From Gimesia aquarii (lineage in GTDB: Bacteria > Planctomycetota > Planctomycetia > Planctomycetales > Planctomycetaceae), in assembly GCF_007748195.1 (NCBI RefSeq), contig NZ_CP037920.1:4663800-4727799 (forward strand): a stretch of 64,000 nt of DNA, in the 5' to 3' direction. The position numbers and the translations under genes were made by a program. The notes under the pieces were generated by a model. That model saw only the letters and a list, made by a program, of their open reading frames with translations, did not search any database and had not been told where the DNA came from. Positions 8,948 to 18,484 of the stretch are shown here, one piece after another. Every line of letters begins with the position of its first letter. Position 1 is the stretch's first letter.

Positions 8948-11770
8948 TTACGGTGCGACAGCCCCTACGTAAGGTTTCATTCCACCGGGAGTCCCGGCCA
9001 CTTTGCGAGCAGGATTATCCGGGGCAGGGGAGAGAAACTTTTGATCGCTGGGTGTTGTAGATACGAAATTGCTTAAATTCGCATCTCCCCGCTTCCCTTT
9101 ATTTTTGAAGAGATCCAGCTCGTTTGCTGGAATAGGTTTTGGTGCTGTTCGCGAAGAATAATTTTCCTGAGCTGTTAAAATCTTTGCCCAGACTTTGGGA
9201 TCGTTCTGTTGTTCGACAGTTGCTTCTGGGCCTTCAAGCGTTGCAAACAGATTACGGGAAATCTGAATCGCTTCGCTATTGGGTCCGGGCATCGCCGTAA
9301 TCACAATCCCTGAGTTCACAATAAAAAAGGTATTGTTCGTCAGTTTCAAGTTAATAAAATCATATCCCAAGGACTCAAAACGTATCCCGGTTGCAGTCTC
9401 AGAGAAAATAGATTCTTTGATATGAGTGTCTTTCACTGTGGATGAATATTGAATGCCCGTTTGCATCGTATTTAAACAACGCAGATTGGACACAACAATC
9501 TCACTATTCGCATCGCCTGTAAAATGGACACCAACGGCTTGTGGGTTGCCCGCTTTGATTTTCAGGTTTTCTAGAAGCAGTGGTTCACCTCTAAGTCCAC
9601 TCACTCCCGTCGCCAAAATACCAGTAGTTTGAAAATCATTTATCTTCAAATTTTTCAATCGCGTTCCGACCAGGTAATCATTTAATTGAACGGCTACTTT
9701 TTTGCCTTGTGCTCTGATCAGAAAACCTTCTATTGTGAGTCCTTCGATTCCCTGTAGCTGAATGATTGGTTCAGGCCCCTCAGGAGCCAATATCACTGGT
9801 TTTCCCTCGTCGGCAACAATCGTAATTCCTTTTGGATATTTCAATAGGGAATTATCAATACTGATCCGCTCTTTTAATTCCTGCCCGGCAGCGACTTTGA
9901 TCGTGTAATGCTTGTCACTCTCATCAAAATTTTTCTCAAAGACAATCTGAATGTCTTTGAGAACGGCGGAAATCGATTTGTAATCTTCCTCTGGCCCAAC
10001 TTTAATTTCTTCGGGTAATGATTCCGGTTCTGCAGGCTTGTCTGGTGTTGGTTCTGGTTGGACAGTCTGTGCGTCTTCAGGCTTTGGTTCGTCACCTTCC
10101 CCCTTCAACGCATACATCACAACTCCCACTATCAACAACAATCCTACTCCGCCTCCCGCGATTGCAGGGAGAAACCACCGACGATCGCTGCCGGGAATCG
10201 CATCGAGAAAAGAATCGGAAGCCGTCGCTTCCTCAACTAACTCCGCTTCAACTTCATCTGGCTCGGCTTCCATAACGACCGAATCACCAGGCAACGCTTC
10301 AGCAACAGGAATTGCTTTTTTGATAGGTCGCTTCGCAGGTTTCTTGACCGGCTTTGCCACCGGCTTAGCCTTAGCGGCAACTGCCGGTGCAACCGCTTTT
10401 GCACCACTTCCGGGCTTTGTTTCTGCAACACTAGAAATGCGCGTTGATCCGGCACCGATTTTATCTTCTTTTACAACGGAGGAATCTCGAACGTCGGAAG
10501 AAGGCTTTTTTGTCTGCTTGAGCTGAGGACTGCTCTTAGCCTTTTTCAAATTTCCGGAATCACTTGCCTGGGGGACGACTGGTTCATCCTTCAAATTTGA
10601 GAGAAATGCAGCCAGCTCGGGATCTTTTTTCTGTTGCTCTTGAGCTCCGGAACTGTTTTGAGTTAACCCAACCCCGGAACCGACACCACTACTCACATTA
10701 TTCTGTCGCCACACATCGTCTGTATTTTTCTGCAACCATTCATATAAGGCTTCCGCCGTTTCAGTTGCGGTTTGGTATCGCTCCTCGCGATCTTTTGCCA
10801 TCATTTTATTAATGATCAACAATAAATCTTCAGGAGTATCGGGTCGGTCATCAGTGATAGGTGGTGGCTCTTTCGTTTGATGCGCCATCAATCGCTGCGC
10901 GAGCGTACCTTCGGTGAAGGGGGGATGACCTGTCAACAAAAACGATAAAGTACAACCCAGGCTATAGATGTCGGCGCGGGAATCTACCATATGACTGTCA
11001 ATGGCCTGCTCGGGCGCGAGATAGTCAGCCGTCCCCAATACCTTCTCATCATGCGCGATTGTCAGTGACTTGTCTTCACCTTCGTTAAAAAAACGAGCTA
11101 ACCCCAAGTCAAGAATCTTGACGACCCCTTTAGAATCAACCAGCAAATTTCCAGGTTTGACGTCCCGGTGTACCATATCTGCTTCATGAGCGTGAGCCAA
11201 ACCATTGGCTGCCTGTCGGATATAATTCACAGCATCTCGAAAGTCGAGAGGTCCATTCTTATTCACGATCTCATGTAAATCCCGACCATCGACATATTCC
11301 ATCACCAGAAAATGAATCTCTGCATCATTTTCCATCTCATGGTCTACATCATAAGCACGCACGATATTTGGGTGATCCAAGAGTGCGACGGCCTGTGCTT
11401 CACGATGAAAGCGGGCGAGGTAAGAAGCGTCATTAACGCGTTTGGAAGGGAGCACTTTAATGGCACAACGGCGACGCATCAGTACATGTTCCGCCAAATA
11501 GACCGAACTCATGCCCCCTTTACCAACCAGATCCAGCAGGCGATATTTTCCAAGGAAAAATCCTTTATGCTTTCCCTGTAGTAACTTGGTAGCCTGCCAT
11601 CTGGTTACCAAAGAACGCCGAATCAGCTCCTCTGCGATCTCAGCAGGTTCGCCCAGCTTGACCCCTTTTTCCTGATATTCGGAAAGAAGTTTTTTCAACT
11701 GATCGACCGAAACCAGACCGCTTTGTTTTACCAGGTTTAAAAAACCTTCGGCCGTTAGTTTTCCTGCCAT
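8948..11770 (-). CDS. Receptor-type Ser/Thr protein kinase with periplasmic beta-helix
   Basis: 940 aa. A helical N-terminal segment common in planctomycete kinases (1-70) precedes the kinase domain (about 75-345): glycine loop GKGGMSSV, catalytic K105 (CAIK), HRDVKPGN with D203, DLG in place of DFG at 221-223, and LAPEQ. A Lys/Pro/Ala-rich linker (about 360-525) leads to one membrane segment (531-555). The C-terminal part (about 590-910) carries parallel beta-helix-like repeats ([42 protein letters not shown]). The kinase is inside and the beta-helix, probably a polysaccharide or wall sensor, is outside. It is a single gene, convergent with the serine hydrolase. Confidence 0.9.
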   Translation of the reverse strand: MAGKLTAEGFLNLVKQSGLVSVDQLKKLLSEYQEKGVKLGEPAEIAEELIRRSLVTRWQATKLLQGKHKGFFLGKYRLLDLVGKGGMSSVYLAEHVLMRRRCAIKVLPSKRVNDASYLARFHREAQAVALLDHPNIVRAYDVDHEMENDAEIHFLVMEYVDGRDLHEIVNKNGPLDFRDAVNYIRQAANGLAHAHEADMVHRDVKPGNLLVDSKGVVKILDLGLARFFNEGEDKSLTIAHDEKVLGTADYLAPEQAIDSHMVDSRADIYSLGCTLSFLLTGHPPFTEGTLAQRLMAHQTKEPPPITDDRPDTPEDLLLIINKMMAKDREERYQTATETAEALYEWLQKNTDDVWRQNNVSSGVGSGVGLTQNSSGAQEQQKKDPELAAFLSNLKDEPVVPQASDSGNLKKAKSSPQLKQTKKPSSDVRDSSVVKEDKIGAGSTRISSVAETKPGSGAKAVAPAVAAKAKPVAKPVKKPAKRPIKKAIPVAEALPGDSVVMEAEPDEVEAELVEEATASDSFLDAIPGSDRRWFLPAIAGGGVGLLLIVGVVMYALKGEGDEPKPEDAQTVQPEPTPDKPAEPESLPEEIKVGPEEDYKSISAVLKDIQIVFEKNFDESDKHYTIKVAAGQELKERISIDNSLLKYPKGITIVADEGKPVILAPEGPEPIIQLQGIEGLTIEGFLIRAQGKKVAVQLNDYLVGTRLKNLKINDFQTTGILATGVSGLRGEPLLLENLKIKAGNPQAVGVHFTGDANSEIVVSNLRCLNTMQTGIQYSSTVKDTHIKESIFSETATGIRFESLGYDFINLKLTNNTFFIVNSGIVITAMPGPNSEAIQISRNLFATLEGPEATVEQQNDPKVWAKILTAQENYSSRTAPKPIPANELDLFKNKGKRGDANLSNFVSTTPSDQKFLSPAPDNPARKVAGTPGGMKPYVGAVAP

Positions 11771-11906
11771 TCTCTACCAATTCGCTCAACGTGTCCTTCG
11801 ATGAATCTCTATTTACTCAGCCAGGTAATAATAACACTCTAGCATCCGTTTTAATGCCTGACCAGTATTGGTTTAAGGAATCTCCTGAATCACATCTAAT
11901 GAATGG

Positions 11907-11928
11907 AATGCTTACAGAAGCATTTTTT
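11907..11928 (+). terminator. Orphan terminator-like hairpin
   Basis: AATGCT-tacaga-AGCATT followed by a run of T. The stem is only 6 bp and AT-rich, so it is weak. It would matter only if a short transcript runs on the plus strand from within 11771-11900. Confidence 0.3.
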
Positions 11929-12023
11929 CCATCGATGCAAGATATATACAATTTGAACACTATCTGGAAAGGGCTTAATTTTAACTGAATCATGACAACG
12001 AAATTGGATAAAACTGGGAAGAG

Positions 12024-12052
12024 ATTCAAAAAGCGCAGCAATTGACTATAAT
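12024..12052 (+). promoter_or_regulatory. Possible sigma-70-type promoter for the glutaredoxin gene
   Basis: A perfect TATAAT at 12047-12052 sits about 90 nt before the ATG at 12145. The -35 region at 12024-12029 (ATTCAA) is poor at 17-nt spacing, so this is supported mainly by the -10 box. Confidence 0.35.
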
Positions 12053-12144
12053 ATTTCGAGTAGAAATTCGATTAATAGTTTAGAGATGACGGGCAGAATA
12101 CGCTTAAAAAGTCCAAGAAAAGAGTAGAAACCAGGAAACAAGAT

Positions 12145-12795
12145 ATGAGCACGACTGCACGCAAAGAAGAACTTCCACAAGGACTCTCTGTTTTGGGGAA
12201 CACCTTGTTATTTCTGGGCTTAGGTATTTTTGCTCTCTCTCTCACAGGTACGAGTTGGCTCCCCTTTACCATGCCCCGTTCCTGGTTTCAGAATCCAACC
12301 GTGTGGAAGTTATTGGCACTCTGTTTGTCCTTCGGCGGAATTGCTATTTTAAAACAAATTTCCAGCTCGGAAATGAAAGAGGGAGAACGTAAGTACCAAC
12401 CCCAGCAAACCAGAGACTGGATCCCGGAAGTGCCTGGACAGCGTTTTGAGACACTCACAGTATACACAAAAGAAAACTGCCCCCTCTGCGAAGAAGCAAC
12501 CGAGATCCTGGAAGATTATGCCGCCTATCTACCTCAAGCAGAATTGATTGATATCTATAGTGATCCGGCACTTGTGGAAAAATTTGGCACATGTGTCCCC
12601 GTCGTGTTAATCGACGGGAAAATCCGATTCCGCGGACGCATCAATGAAGTGTTGCTTCGTCGTCTGATCGTAGCATCACCTGCCAGAGAACTTTTGAAGA
12701 AAAGCTGTGGCTGTAACAAACAAGGCTGCGGCTGTAAGCCAGAACCAACACAGCTCAAATCGAGCGGATGTGGTAGTAATTGCCGGTGCGCTTAA
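12145..12795 (+). CDS. Membrane-anchored glutaredoxin-like protein with Cys-rich tail
   Basis: 216 aa. Two hydrophobic segments (about 17-36 and 53-70) precede a glutaredoxin/DUF836-type thioredoxin fold: LTVYTKENCPLCEEATE with C112-P-L-C115, then CVPVVLIDGK with the cis-Pro-like VPV, and IRFRGRINEVLLRRLI. The last 29 residues carry seven cysteines (188, 190, 195, 197, 209, 213, 215) in CGC, CGC and CRC pairs, which looks like a soft-metal-binding tail. The likely role is disulfide or metal handling at the membrane. AGGA lies 8 nt before the ATG. Confidence 0.78.
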   Translation: MSTTARKEELPQGLSVLGNTLLFLGLGIFALSLTGTSWLPFTMPRSWFQNPTVWKLLALCLSFGGIAILKQISSSEMKEGERKYQPQQTRDWIPEVPGQRFETLTVYTKENCPLCEEATEILEDYAAYLPQAELIDIYSDPALVEKFGTCVPVVLIDGKIRFRGRINEVLLRRLIVASPARELLKKSCGCNKQGCGCKPEPTQLKSSGCGSNCRCA

Positions 12796-12973
12796 ATCTG
12801 CCAGAAACAATCACGGCCAGAAAAACAATTCTCTACCGGGAAATTCAGTTTACAGGTTATTGTGATTCTACGTTAAATCAGTTAAATTGCATGTAGGAAG
12901 CATGGGTTGGCATTTCAGGCTGACCCAAGGGGCCAGCGATTCCTTCTATATTAAATACTACAGGTTAAAGATC

Positions 12974-13447
12974 ATGTCGTCTGAAATCTCATTGAAGAAT
13001 TCAAAAGTACTCATCGCTGATGATAATCATCAGAATTGCGAGCTATTAGACGCATATCTGCTGGATGAAGGTTATGAAACCTTCATGGCATATGACGGCA
13101 AAGAAACAATTGAGAAGGTCGCCGAAATTGAGCCTGATCTGATCTTACTGGATATCATGATGCCCAAACTAAGCGGCTATGAAGTTTGTGCACAGCTGAA
13201 ACAAAATGAAGAGACCAAAGATATTCCCGTTCTGGTCGTCACGGCATTGAATGAAATGGGAGATATTGAAAAATCGGTGCAGGCTGGTTGTGATGATTTT
13301 TTAACCAAGCCTGTGAATCGAATTGAATTAACCACGCGCGTCCGTTCTCTATTGCGTGTCAGACATTTGACAAATGAGCGGGATCGATTGCTGGCTTACC
13401 TTGCGGAAGTGGAACGCACACCTAATTCCACTTCCAGTGAATCATAA
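12974..13447 (+). CDS. Single-domain response regulator
   Basis: 157 aa from the ATG at 12974. An upstream in-frame ATG at 12887 would add 29 residues with no family match, so I prefer the internal start. Receiver motifs: acidic pair IADDN, phospho-acceptor Asp in LILLDIMMPK, Thr in VVTALNE, and Lys in FLTKPVNR. After the receiver comes a short helical tail (about 125-157) with no DNA-binding domain, so it probably acts by protein contact or as a phosphate relay. No cognate kinase is adjacent. Confidence 0.87.
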   Translation: MSSEISLKNSKVLIADDNHQNCELLDAYLLDEGYETFMAYDGKETIEKVAEIEPDLILLDIMMPKLSGYEVCAQLKQNEETKDIPVLVVTALNEMGDIEKSVQAGCDDFLTKPVNRIELTTRVRSLLRVRHLTNERDRLLAYLAEVERTPNSTSSES

Positions 13448-13590
13448 TACTCAACGTGGTTTGTCTTTACCAAGACCCGCGCACGTAATCATCAATCCTG
13501 TTCATTTCCGGTCAATTCCGTTAGTGAGCGCCCTTTTTCATTTCGATAGACGCTAAAGTTCTACCGATGCTTTTTGAATAGAAATCTCTC

Positions 13591-14841
13591 ATGACTGATT
13601 CAAACCCAGTAGGGTCCGACTTGACAGTCACTACTGAAACAGTTTCAACACCACGTGTGACTCTCAAACCAAGACGTGCACTCCCTTTCTTTGGTCGGCA
13701 TCCCTGGGTCTTTGCAGGAGCGATTTCGAGAATTGAGGGAGCTCCTCAAACCGGTGATGAGGTGATCCTGCAATCAGATAAGAAAGAATTTATCGCTCGC
13801 GGCCTATTCAATCCTAATAGTAACATTCGAGTCCGCCTGTATGTGTGGGAAGAAGAACAGGTCCTGGACGACAACTTTTGGGAACATCGACTGGAGCAGG
13901 CAGTTGCACTGCGCGAAACAGTCGGCTTGTTGGATCAGTTTGAAAACACTGGTTGCCGACTGGTCTTTAGTGAAGCAGATCAACTCTCAGGACTGACCAT
14001 CGACCGTTATGGCCAATGGTTTCTGGTTCAATTTTCCAGTTTGGCACTCTCACAAAAACAGGAACTGGTCATTCAGTTTCTCAAAAAGAGATTTCAACCC
14101 AGGGGTATCTGGTTACGTACCGAAAAAGGGATGCGTGAATCGGAAGGTCTGGAAGTCTCTGATCATCTTCTCGATGGCGAAGCACCTCCCGAACATTTCT
14201 TTCTCGAAGAGAATGGAGTTCGTTATGGCATGAGCATGGTGACGGGACAAAAAACTGGATTTTATCTTGATCAACGCGAAAATCGTCTGGCAGTTGCTAG
14301 ATACCTGGAAGGACACCGCCTGCTGGAAATGCATTGTTACACTGGAGGCTTCGCCTTGAATGCAGTGATTCATGGCAAAGCACAATCAGTTCTCGCCTAC
14401 GATTCTTCACCATCTGCCATCGAACAGGCCACAGCCAATGCAGAACTGAACGGTGTCGGCAATCGTATTCGTTTCCAGACTGGAAAAGCATACGAAGTAC
14501 TGGAACAGTTAAAAGCAGAAGGAGAGCAATTCGATTCAGTGATTCTGGATCCCCCCAAAATGGCGCGACACCGTAGCGGAATCAAACAAGCCCTGAAAGG
14601 ATACTTTAGCTTGAACCGTTTGGCCTTCGATGTTCTGAAACCAGGAGGCATTCTGGTTACTTGCAGTTGTTCGGGACTGATCAGCCAGTCAGAATTTCAG
14701 CAAATGCTGTCTTCAGTTTCACAACATACACGGCGACATGTCCAGATTCTGGAACAGCGTGGGCAACCAGCTGACCATCCTGTCTCTCCCAGCTGTCCCG
14801 AGAATCATTACTTGACATGTTTGATCTGTCGTGTTTTATAA
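13591..14841 (+). CDS. RlmI-like class I SAM-dependent rRNA methyltransferase
   Basis: 416 aa, normal length. An N-terminal PUA-like domain (RRALPFFGRHPWVFAGAI, about residues 27-110) and the EEHL-type middle region lead to the methyltransferase domain: LLEMHCYTGGFALNA (SAM motif I, about 250), VLAYDSSPSAI (motif II), SVILDPPKMA (motif IV) and LVTCSCSG with the Cys pair seen in m5C-type enzymes. The family includes RlmI, which methylates 23S rRNA C1962; the exact target here is inferred from the family. The RlmK/RlmL type was considered but the PUA order fits RlmI. Confidence 0.87.
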   Translation: MTDSNPVGSDLTVTTETVSTPRVTLKPRRALPFFGRHPWVFAGAISRIEGAPQTGDEVILQSDKKEFIARGLFNPNSNIRVRLYVWEEEQVLDDNFWEHRLEQAVALRETVGLLDQFENTGCRLVFSEADQLSGLTIDRYGQWFLVQFSSLALSQKQELVIQFLKKRFQPRGIWLRTEKGMRESEGLEVSDHLLDGEAPPEHFFLEENGVRYGMSMVTGQKTGFYLDQRENRLAVARYLEGHRLLEMHCYTGGFALNAVIHGKAQSVLAYDSSPSAIEQATANAELNGVGNRIRFQTGKAYEVLEQLKAEGEQFDSVILDPPKMARHRSGIKQALKGYFSLNRLAFDVLKPGGILVTCSCSGLISQSEFQQMLSSVSQHTRRHVQILEQRGQPADHPVSPSCPENHYLTCLICRVL

Positions 14842-14937
14842 TCATCGAAAGCCAATGAAAAAGATTTGAAATACTGGCGACTTCGGCTGCCATTCACACT
14901 TCTTACAGAACTGACAAGAGTTCTAAAATGAAACATT

Positions 14938-16050
14938 ATGTCACGCAAATCTAAAAAAAAACAACGTTCTAAAAAAACAGCTCCAGCACCGGAACAGATG
15001 CTGCTGGACTACTTGGCACCTGATTGGCAAGCTAAGTACACTCTCTGCTTCCAATCGAACTTGCAGCCACTCACAACACAAATAATGCAGCGTGCTCAGT
15101 CAGATAGCCGCGTTGACAGTTTCAGTTTTGATAAAACGGTTAGTAACCGCATTCAGCAAAAATGTCGTATCTTACAGGAAGAACAACCGCTTTCTATTGA
15201 ATGGAATGCGCTCTGCGACAGCGATTTTCCTGAAAGCAAATATGACGCGGCACTTTTACCGCTCTCGGAACAGTATTCCGACGAGTATGTGCGAGATTTG
15301 ACATTCTCTGCCTTTCACTGCCTGCAAATTGGAGGCATTCTGACCATTGCATCGCCTCGCATCAAAGATTACGACTACCATAAATTTCTGAAGTCACTGT
15401 TCAGCAAAGTGACGAGAATCGTTTCCGACTTTGGAATCATCTATCAAGGCAAGAAACAGAAATCGCTCTCCAACAAAAAAGATTTTCTCGATGAAACAGT
15501 GATTCGAGATGGCGATCACCTGTTACATGCTTTTACGCAACCTGGTGTCTTCAGCCACCGTCGCCCCAATCAAAGTGCGCGTGCTTTGACTAACCTCATG
15601 GAACTTTCTGATAAGACAACTATCTTAAACGTTAATTGTGGTTCTGGCATTGTTGCGTTTGTTGCAGCAGCTCGTCATGAAACCGCAACCGTTCACGCCA
15701 TTGACAGTAATGCACGCGCGGTGAAATGCACAGAGCAGGGGATAGCCAGGAATCATTTGTCTAACCTTCGTGTGGAATTACACAAAGAAGGAGAGGGGAT
15801 CGTTCCAGAAACCTACGATTATGTTCTCGCGTGTAAATCCTATTTCACAAGTGAAGATCAGGGAGAGGCCTTCTTACAGATGAGTCTGCGTGCCTTGAAG
15901 CCAGGAGGGCTGTTACAGTTTTCTACCAAACAATATCAATGGTACGCCAATCGTTTGCTTGATCTATTCACCGATGTTGCAATCGACGGCTCTACACATC
16001 ACTTCATGTTGAGCGCAAAAAAGCCAGTTCAAGCTACCTCAGATCTGTAA
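14938..16050 (+). CDS. RsmC/RlmG-like class I SAM-dependent methyltransferase
   Basis: 370 aa. The N-terminus is very basic (MSRKSKKKQRSKK), as in RNA-binding tails. Two halves resemble a methyltransferase duplication: a degenerate first part (YDAALLPLSEQYSDEYVRDLTFSAFHCLQIGGILTI split across strands) and a complete second part with ILNVNCGSGIVAFVAA (motif I, about 225), VHAIDSNARAV and YDYVLACKSYF, then LRALKPGGLLQFSTK. This layout recalls RsmC/RlmG rRNA guanine-N2 methyltransferases, but the usual N-P-P-[FY] catalytic motif is replaced by ACKSYF, so substrate or even activity is uncertain. It follows the RlmI-like gene after 96 nt. Confidence 0.72.
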   Translation: MSRKSKKKQRSKKTAPAPEQMLLDYLAPDWQAKYTLCFQSNLQPLTTQIMQRAQSDSRVDSFSFDKTVSNRIQQKCRILQEEQPLSIEWNALCDSDFPESKYDAALLPLSEQYSDEYVRDLTFSAFHCLQIGGILTIASPRIKDYDYHKFLKSLFSKVTRIVSDFGIIYQGKKQKSLSNKKDFLDETVIRDGDHLLHAFTQPGVFSHRRPNQSARALTNLMELSDKTTILNVNCGSGIVAFVAAARHETATVHAIDSNARAVKCTEQGIARNHLSNLRVELHKEGEGIVPETYDYVLACKSYFTSEDQGEAFLQMSLRALKPGGLLQFSTKQYQWYANRLLDLFTDVAIDGSTHHFMLSAKKPVQATSDL

Positions 16051-16275
16051 TATTAATCATCGTCCAATCAAATTTTGAGATGAGAATCAGTTTCAGTGTG
16101 TCATCATTTTCTGATTTTCACTGATTTTATTATAATCTTTTCTCAAGAATCACTCGTTAACTACGAATCACGAATGGGGAAAAATCGATTTAACTAACTG
16201 AGATTCGAGAATTCCTCGCACAATTGCATCTGAACATAACAAGCACGGTTTTGATCTTTTCAGAAGGAGACTGTT

Positions 16276-17007
16276 ATGTCATTATTCCTGTCTATTACGA
16301 TCCTGGCTTTCGCGCCACAAATTCCCCATGAAAATGAGCAGCCACCTGCCCAGGCTGAAAAACCACAAATGACAACCAATTTTACAACTTTTGACCAACT
16401 GGCCGATTCACTCTCTTCCCGCGTTCAGACAGGCACTCTGCTATTCAGCAAAGGAGACTGTCTGGCAGTTCGCATTTACACAAAAAGTGCTTATACACAT
16501 GTCGCGATGGTTGTGATCCGAAATGGCGAACCATTAGTTTACGACAGTATGAACGGAACAGGAGCCCGCTGCCTGACGCTGAAAAATTATTTGAATACTC
16601 AGCGTCCTGCTACGATTCATATCTTTCAACCAAAAACAAAATTCAATCCGTCCATGACAGCTGAATATGAACATTATCTGGATCAAAAATTGGGAACGCC
16701 TTATTCAATCAAACATCACTTGACCGGAAGCAGAGCTAAGGGAATCCATTGTGCGGAATACGCCATAGATGCATTATCTGCTTGCAATTTGATGAAAGCG
16801 AACGCCCCCGCCAAAGTCTCTCCGGCTTCTTTAGTCACGGGGATCGTTAAATCGGATCGCTATACTCCTTCGATCACTTTCGAGTTGAAAAGACCACCGC
16901 GCGTGTCAGAAAAATCGAGTAGCTGGTGCCATCAACTCTGGATTGATACCAAAAACTGTACTTCTGCCTGCTGTATTAAACTGCGGGGATGGGTCTTCTG
17001 CCAATAA
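16276..17007 (+). CDS. Permuted NlpC/P60 (YiiX/YebB-like) papain-fold protein
   Basis: 243 aa with a strong ribosome-binding site (AAGGAG, 7 nt before the ATG). After a short N-terminal hydrophobic stretch, LLFSKGDCLAVRIYTKSAYTHVAMVV carries the His (THVAM) and GIHCAEYAIDAL carries the Cys, in the His-before-Cys order of the circularly permuted NlpC/P60 families such as YiiX and YebB. These cleave or bind amide or thioester bonds in wall peptides or lipids. The last 40 residues contain four cysteines (SSWCHQLW, NCTSACC, VFC). Whether it is exported is unclear, as the N-terminal segment is short. Confidence 0.75.
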   Translation: MSLFLSITILAFAPQIPHENEQPPAQAEKPQMTTNFTTFDQLADSLSSRVQTGTLLFSKGDCLAVRIYTKSAYTHVAMVVIRNGEPLVYDSMNGTGARCLTLKNYLNTQRPATIHIFQPKTKFNPSMTAEYEHYLDQKLGTPYSIKHHLTGSRAKGIHCAEYAIDALSACNLMKANAPAKVSPASLVTGIVKSDRYTPSITFELKRPPRVSEKSSSWCHQLWIDTKNCTSACCIKLRGWVFCQ

Positions 17008-17162
17008 GAATCTGTAGCTCTGCTTGCAGAAAGTTTACAACATCTTCTTCGAAATCAGGGAAAGATCGGTAAACACTGCTTGAAAGTGCAGGGATTGTTA
17101 GCGAAAATCTACGAAGAAACTTTTGCTCATGTGTGACTTATTTCGTAGACGAAAGCGCGATT

Positions 17163-18290
17163 ATGTTGAAGCTCCTCCGTGATAAACAAGCAGTCTTGTT
17201 TGTGTCTTGTATTAAACAGTGCCTCTGCTATTCCCTGATTGTAGCGATTCTGCTATCAGTCACTCCGACCTCTGCACAGAAAGATACTAAGGAGCCACAG
17301 ACTGTTTCAATTGAGCGCGAAGCAATCTCACTCAGACATCCTCGTGATTATTATGTTCCGTTGAATTTAAAACCGGTACGTTCACTCATAATATCTTCGC
17401 CGATCGATGGAGTTGTGCATGCAGTTGATGTCAAATCGGGAGAGAAACCAACATCGAAAGCAGTTTTAGTTCGTCTGGATTCTAGTATCCCGAAAGCCGA
17501 AGTCACGCGCGCAGAAGCAGCCCTGGAATTGGCCAAACAGGAACAAAAAAATACAACAGGCAAAGCTACGGCAATTGCCAAAGCCAAAGTGGAACTGGCC
17601 GAGGCAGAATTGAAAATCGCCAACATTCGATTAGAGCAAACCAATATCCGCGCGCCATTTCAAGGAGAGATCTTCCGAATCTTCGCCACTCCTGGTGCTT
17701 TCGTCAGAGCAGGGGAACCACTTCTGGAATTGGGGGATACCTCAAAACTCCAAGTTGAGATCCCATTGGAACGTGAACAGGCACAAAAAGGTTCCAGCAT
17801 TAATCTCAATGTGGAAGAACAGGTAGCTCAAGCCACCGTTGATCAGATACTTCCGCTCTCCCCAAAATTTGAAAAGCTTAGAGATCTCGGGAATTCCATC
17901 ACCTCGGCTGTGGTGATTTTGAATAATAATGGGAATCAGTTTCGGCCAGGCCAAGCTGTGAATGTGGCATTGATTCCACGCTATCCGATTGCGGAAATTC
18001 CCACCATTTCCGTCAAGAACACCCCTGAGGGAAAACGAACGATTCAGATTGTTCGTGAAAATGTGATCAGAGACCTGACTCCCCAAATTCTGGGTCAAAT
18101 CGGCCCAGAACGGCTCTTTGTCTCAGCTGCTTTCAATAAAGATGATGAAATCATAGTCAGTACATCACAACCTCTACCGGATGGAACCGCAGTGCAACCC
18201 AAACTGACAGTCGGCAAGCCAGAGCCTACCCAGGGAAAAACGACAGGACGTTCTCCGTCAAAACGACCTGAAAAAAAGGTCAGCTTTTAG
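17163..18290 (+). CDS. HlyD/RND-type periplasmic adaptor (membrane fusion protein)
   Basis: 375 aa from the ATG at 17163; an in-frame GTG at 17133 would add 10 residues before the signal peptide and is less likely. A signal peptide (about 1-39, ending TSAQ) is followed by a biotinyl-lipoyl-like half (SSPIDGVVHAVDVKSGEKP), a coiled-coil hairpin (KAEVTRAEAALELAKQEQ and KAKVELAEAELKIANIRLEQ), the second lipoyl half (TNIRAPFQGEIFRIFATPGAFVRAGEPLLELGD) and a beta-barrel region. It should link an inner-membrane pump to an outer-membrane channel, but no transporter or TolC gene is adjacent. Confidence 0.82.
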   Translation: MLKLLRDKQAVLFVSCIKQCLCYSLIVAILLSVTPTSAQKDTKEPQTVSIEREAISLRHPRDYYVPLNLKPVRSLIISSPIDGVVHAVDVKSGEKPTSKAVLVRLDSSIPKAEVTRAEAALELAKQEQKNTTGKATAIAKAKVELAEAELKIANIRLEQTNIRAPFQGEIFRIFATPGAFVRAGEPLLELGDTSKLQVEIPLEREQAQKGSSINLNVEEQVAQATVDQILPLSPKFEKLRDLGNSITSAVVILNNNGNQFRPGQAVNVALIPRYPIAEIPTISVKNTPEGKRTIQIVRENVIRDLTPQILGQIGPERLFVSAAFNKDDEIIVSTSQPLPDGTAVQPKLTVGKPEPTQGKTTGRSPSKRPEKKVSF

Positions 18291-18484
18291 ATTCCATTGT
18301 TCCGTTAGGGGCTCGACCTCGTTACACTATAAGCTGTGAGAAAATATTTCAGATCAATAATCTGAGTTCATAAGATTCACATCACATCTAAAAAACGAGT
18401 TCAGTTTATGATAGATCATTGTAGTCAATGGCAATGATCTCGAATAACAGTGCGTTGAGTCGTTCAAAAGCTAGAGGTTGCGCG

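Larger units (their letters stand above)
11771..12144. other. Divergent intergenic region between kinase and glutaredoxin genes
   Basis: 374 nt holding the start-side DNA of both genes. A terminator-like hairpin lies at 11907-11928 (AATGCT, 6-nt loop, AGCATT, T-run) although no plus-strand gene is seen before it. A consensus -10 box lies at 12047-12052. No convincing protein gene: the 65-codon plus frame at 11791-11988 has no family signature or ribosome-binding site. Confidence 0.5.

Noticed and set aside
10038..10526. Plus-strand frame of 162 codons, Thr/Ser/Ala-rich
   Set aside because: It is the mirror of the low-complexity Lys/Pro/Ala linker of the receptor kinase on the minus strand.
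11791..11988. 65-codon plus-strand frame
   Set aside because: GTG start without a ribosome-binding site and no recognisable features; it spans a terminator-like hairpin.
12887..12973. 29-residue N-terminal extension of the single-domain response regulator
   Set aside because: No similarity to receivers; the next ATG gives the normal start just before the VLIADDN motif.
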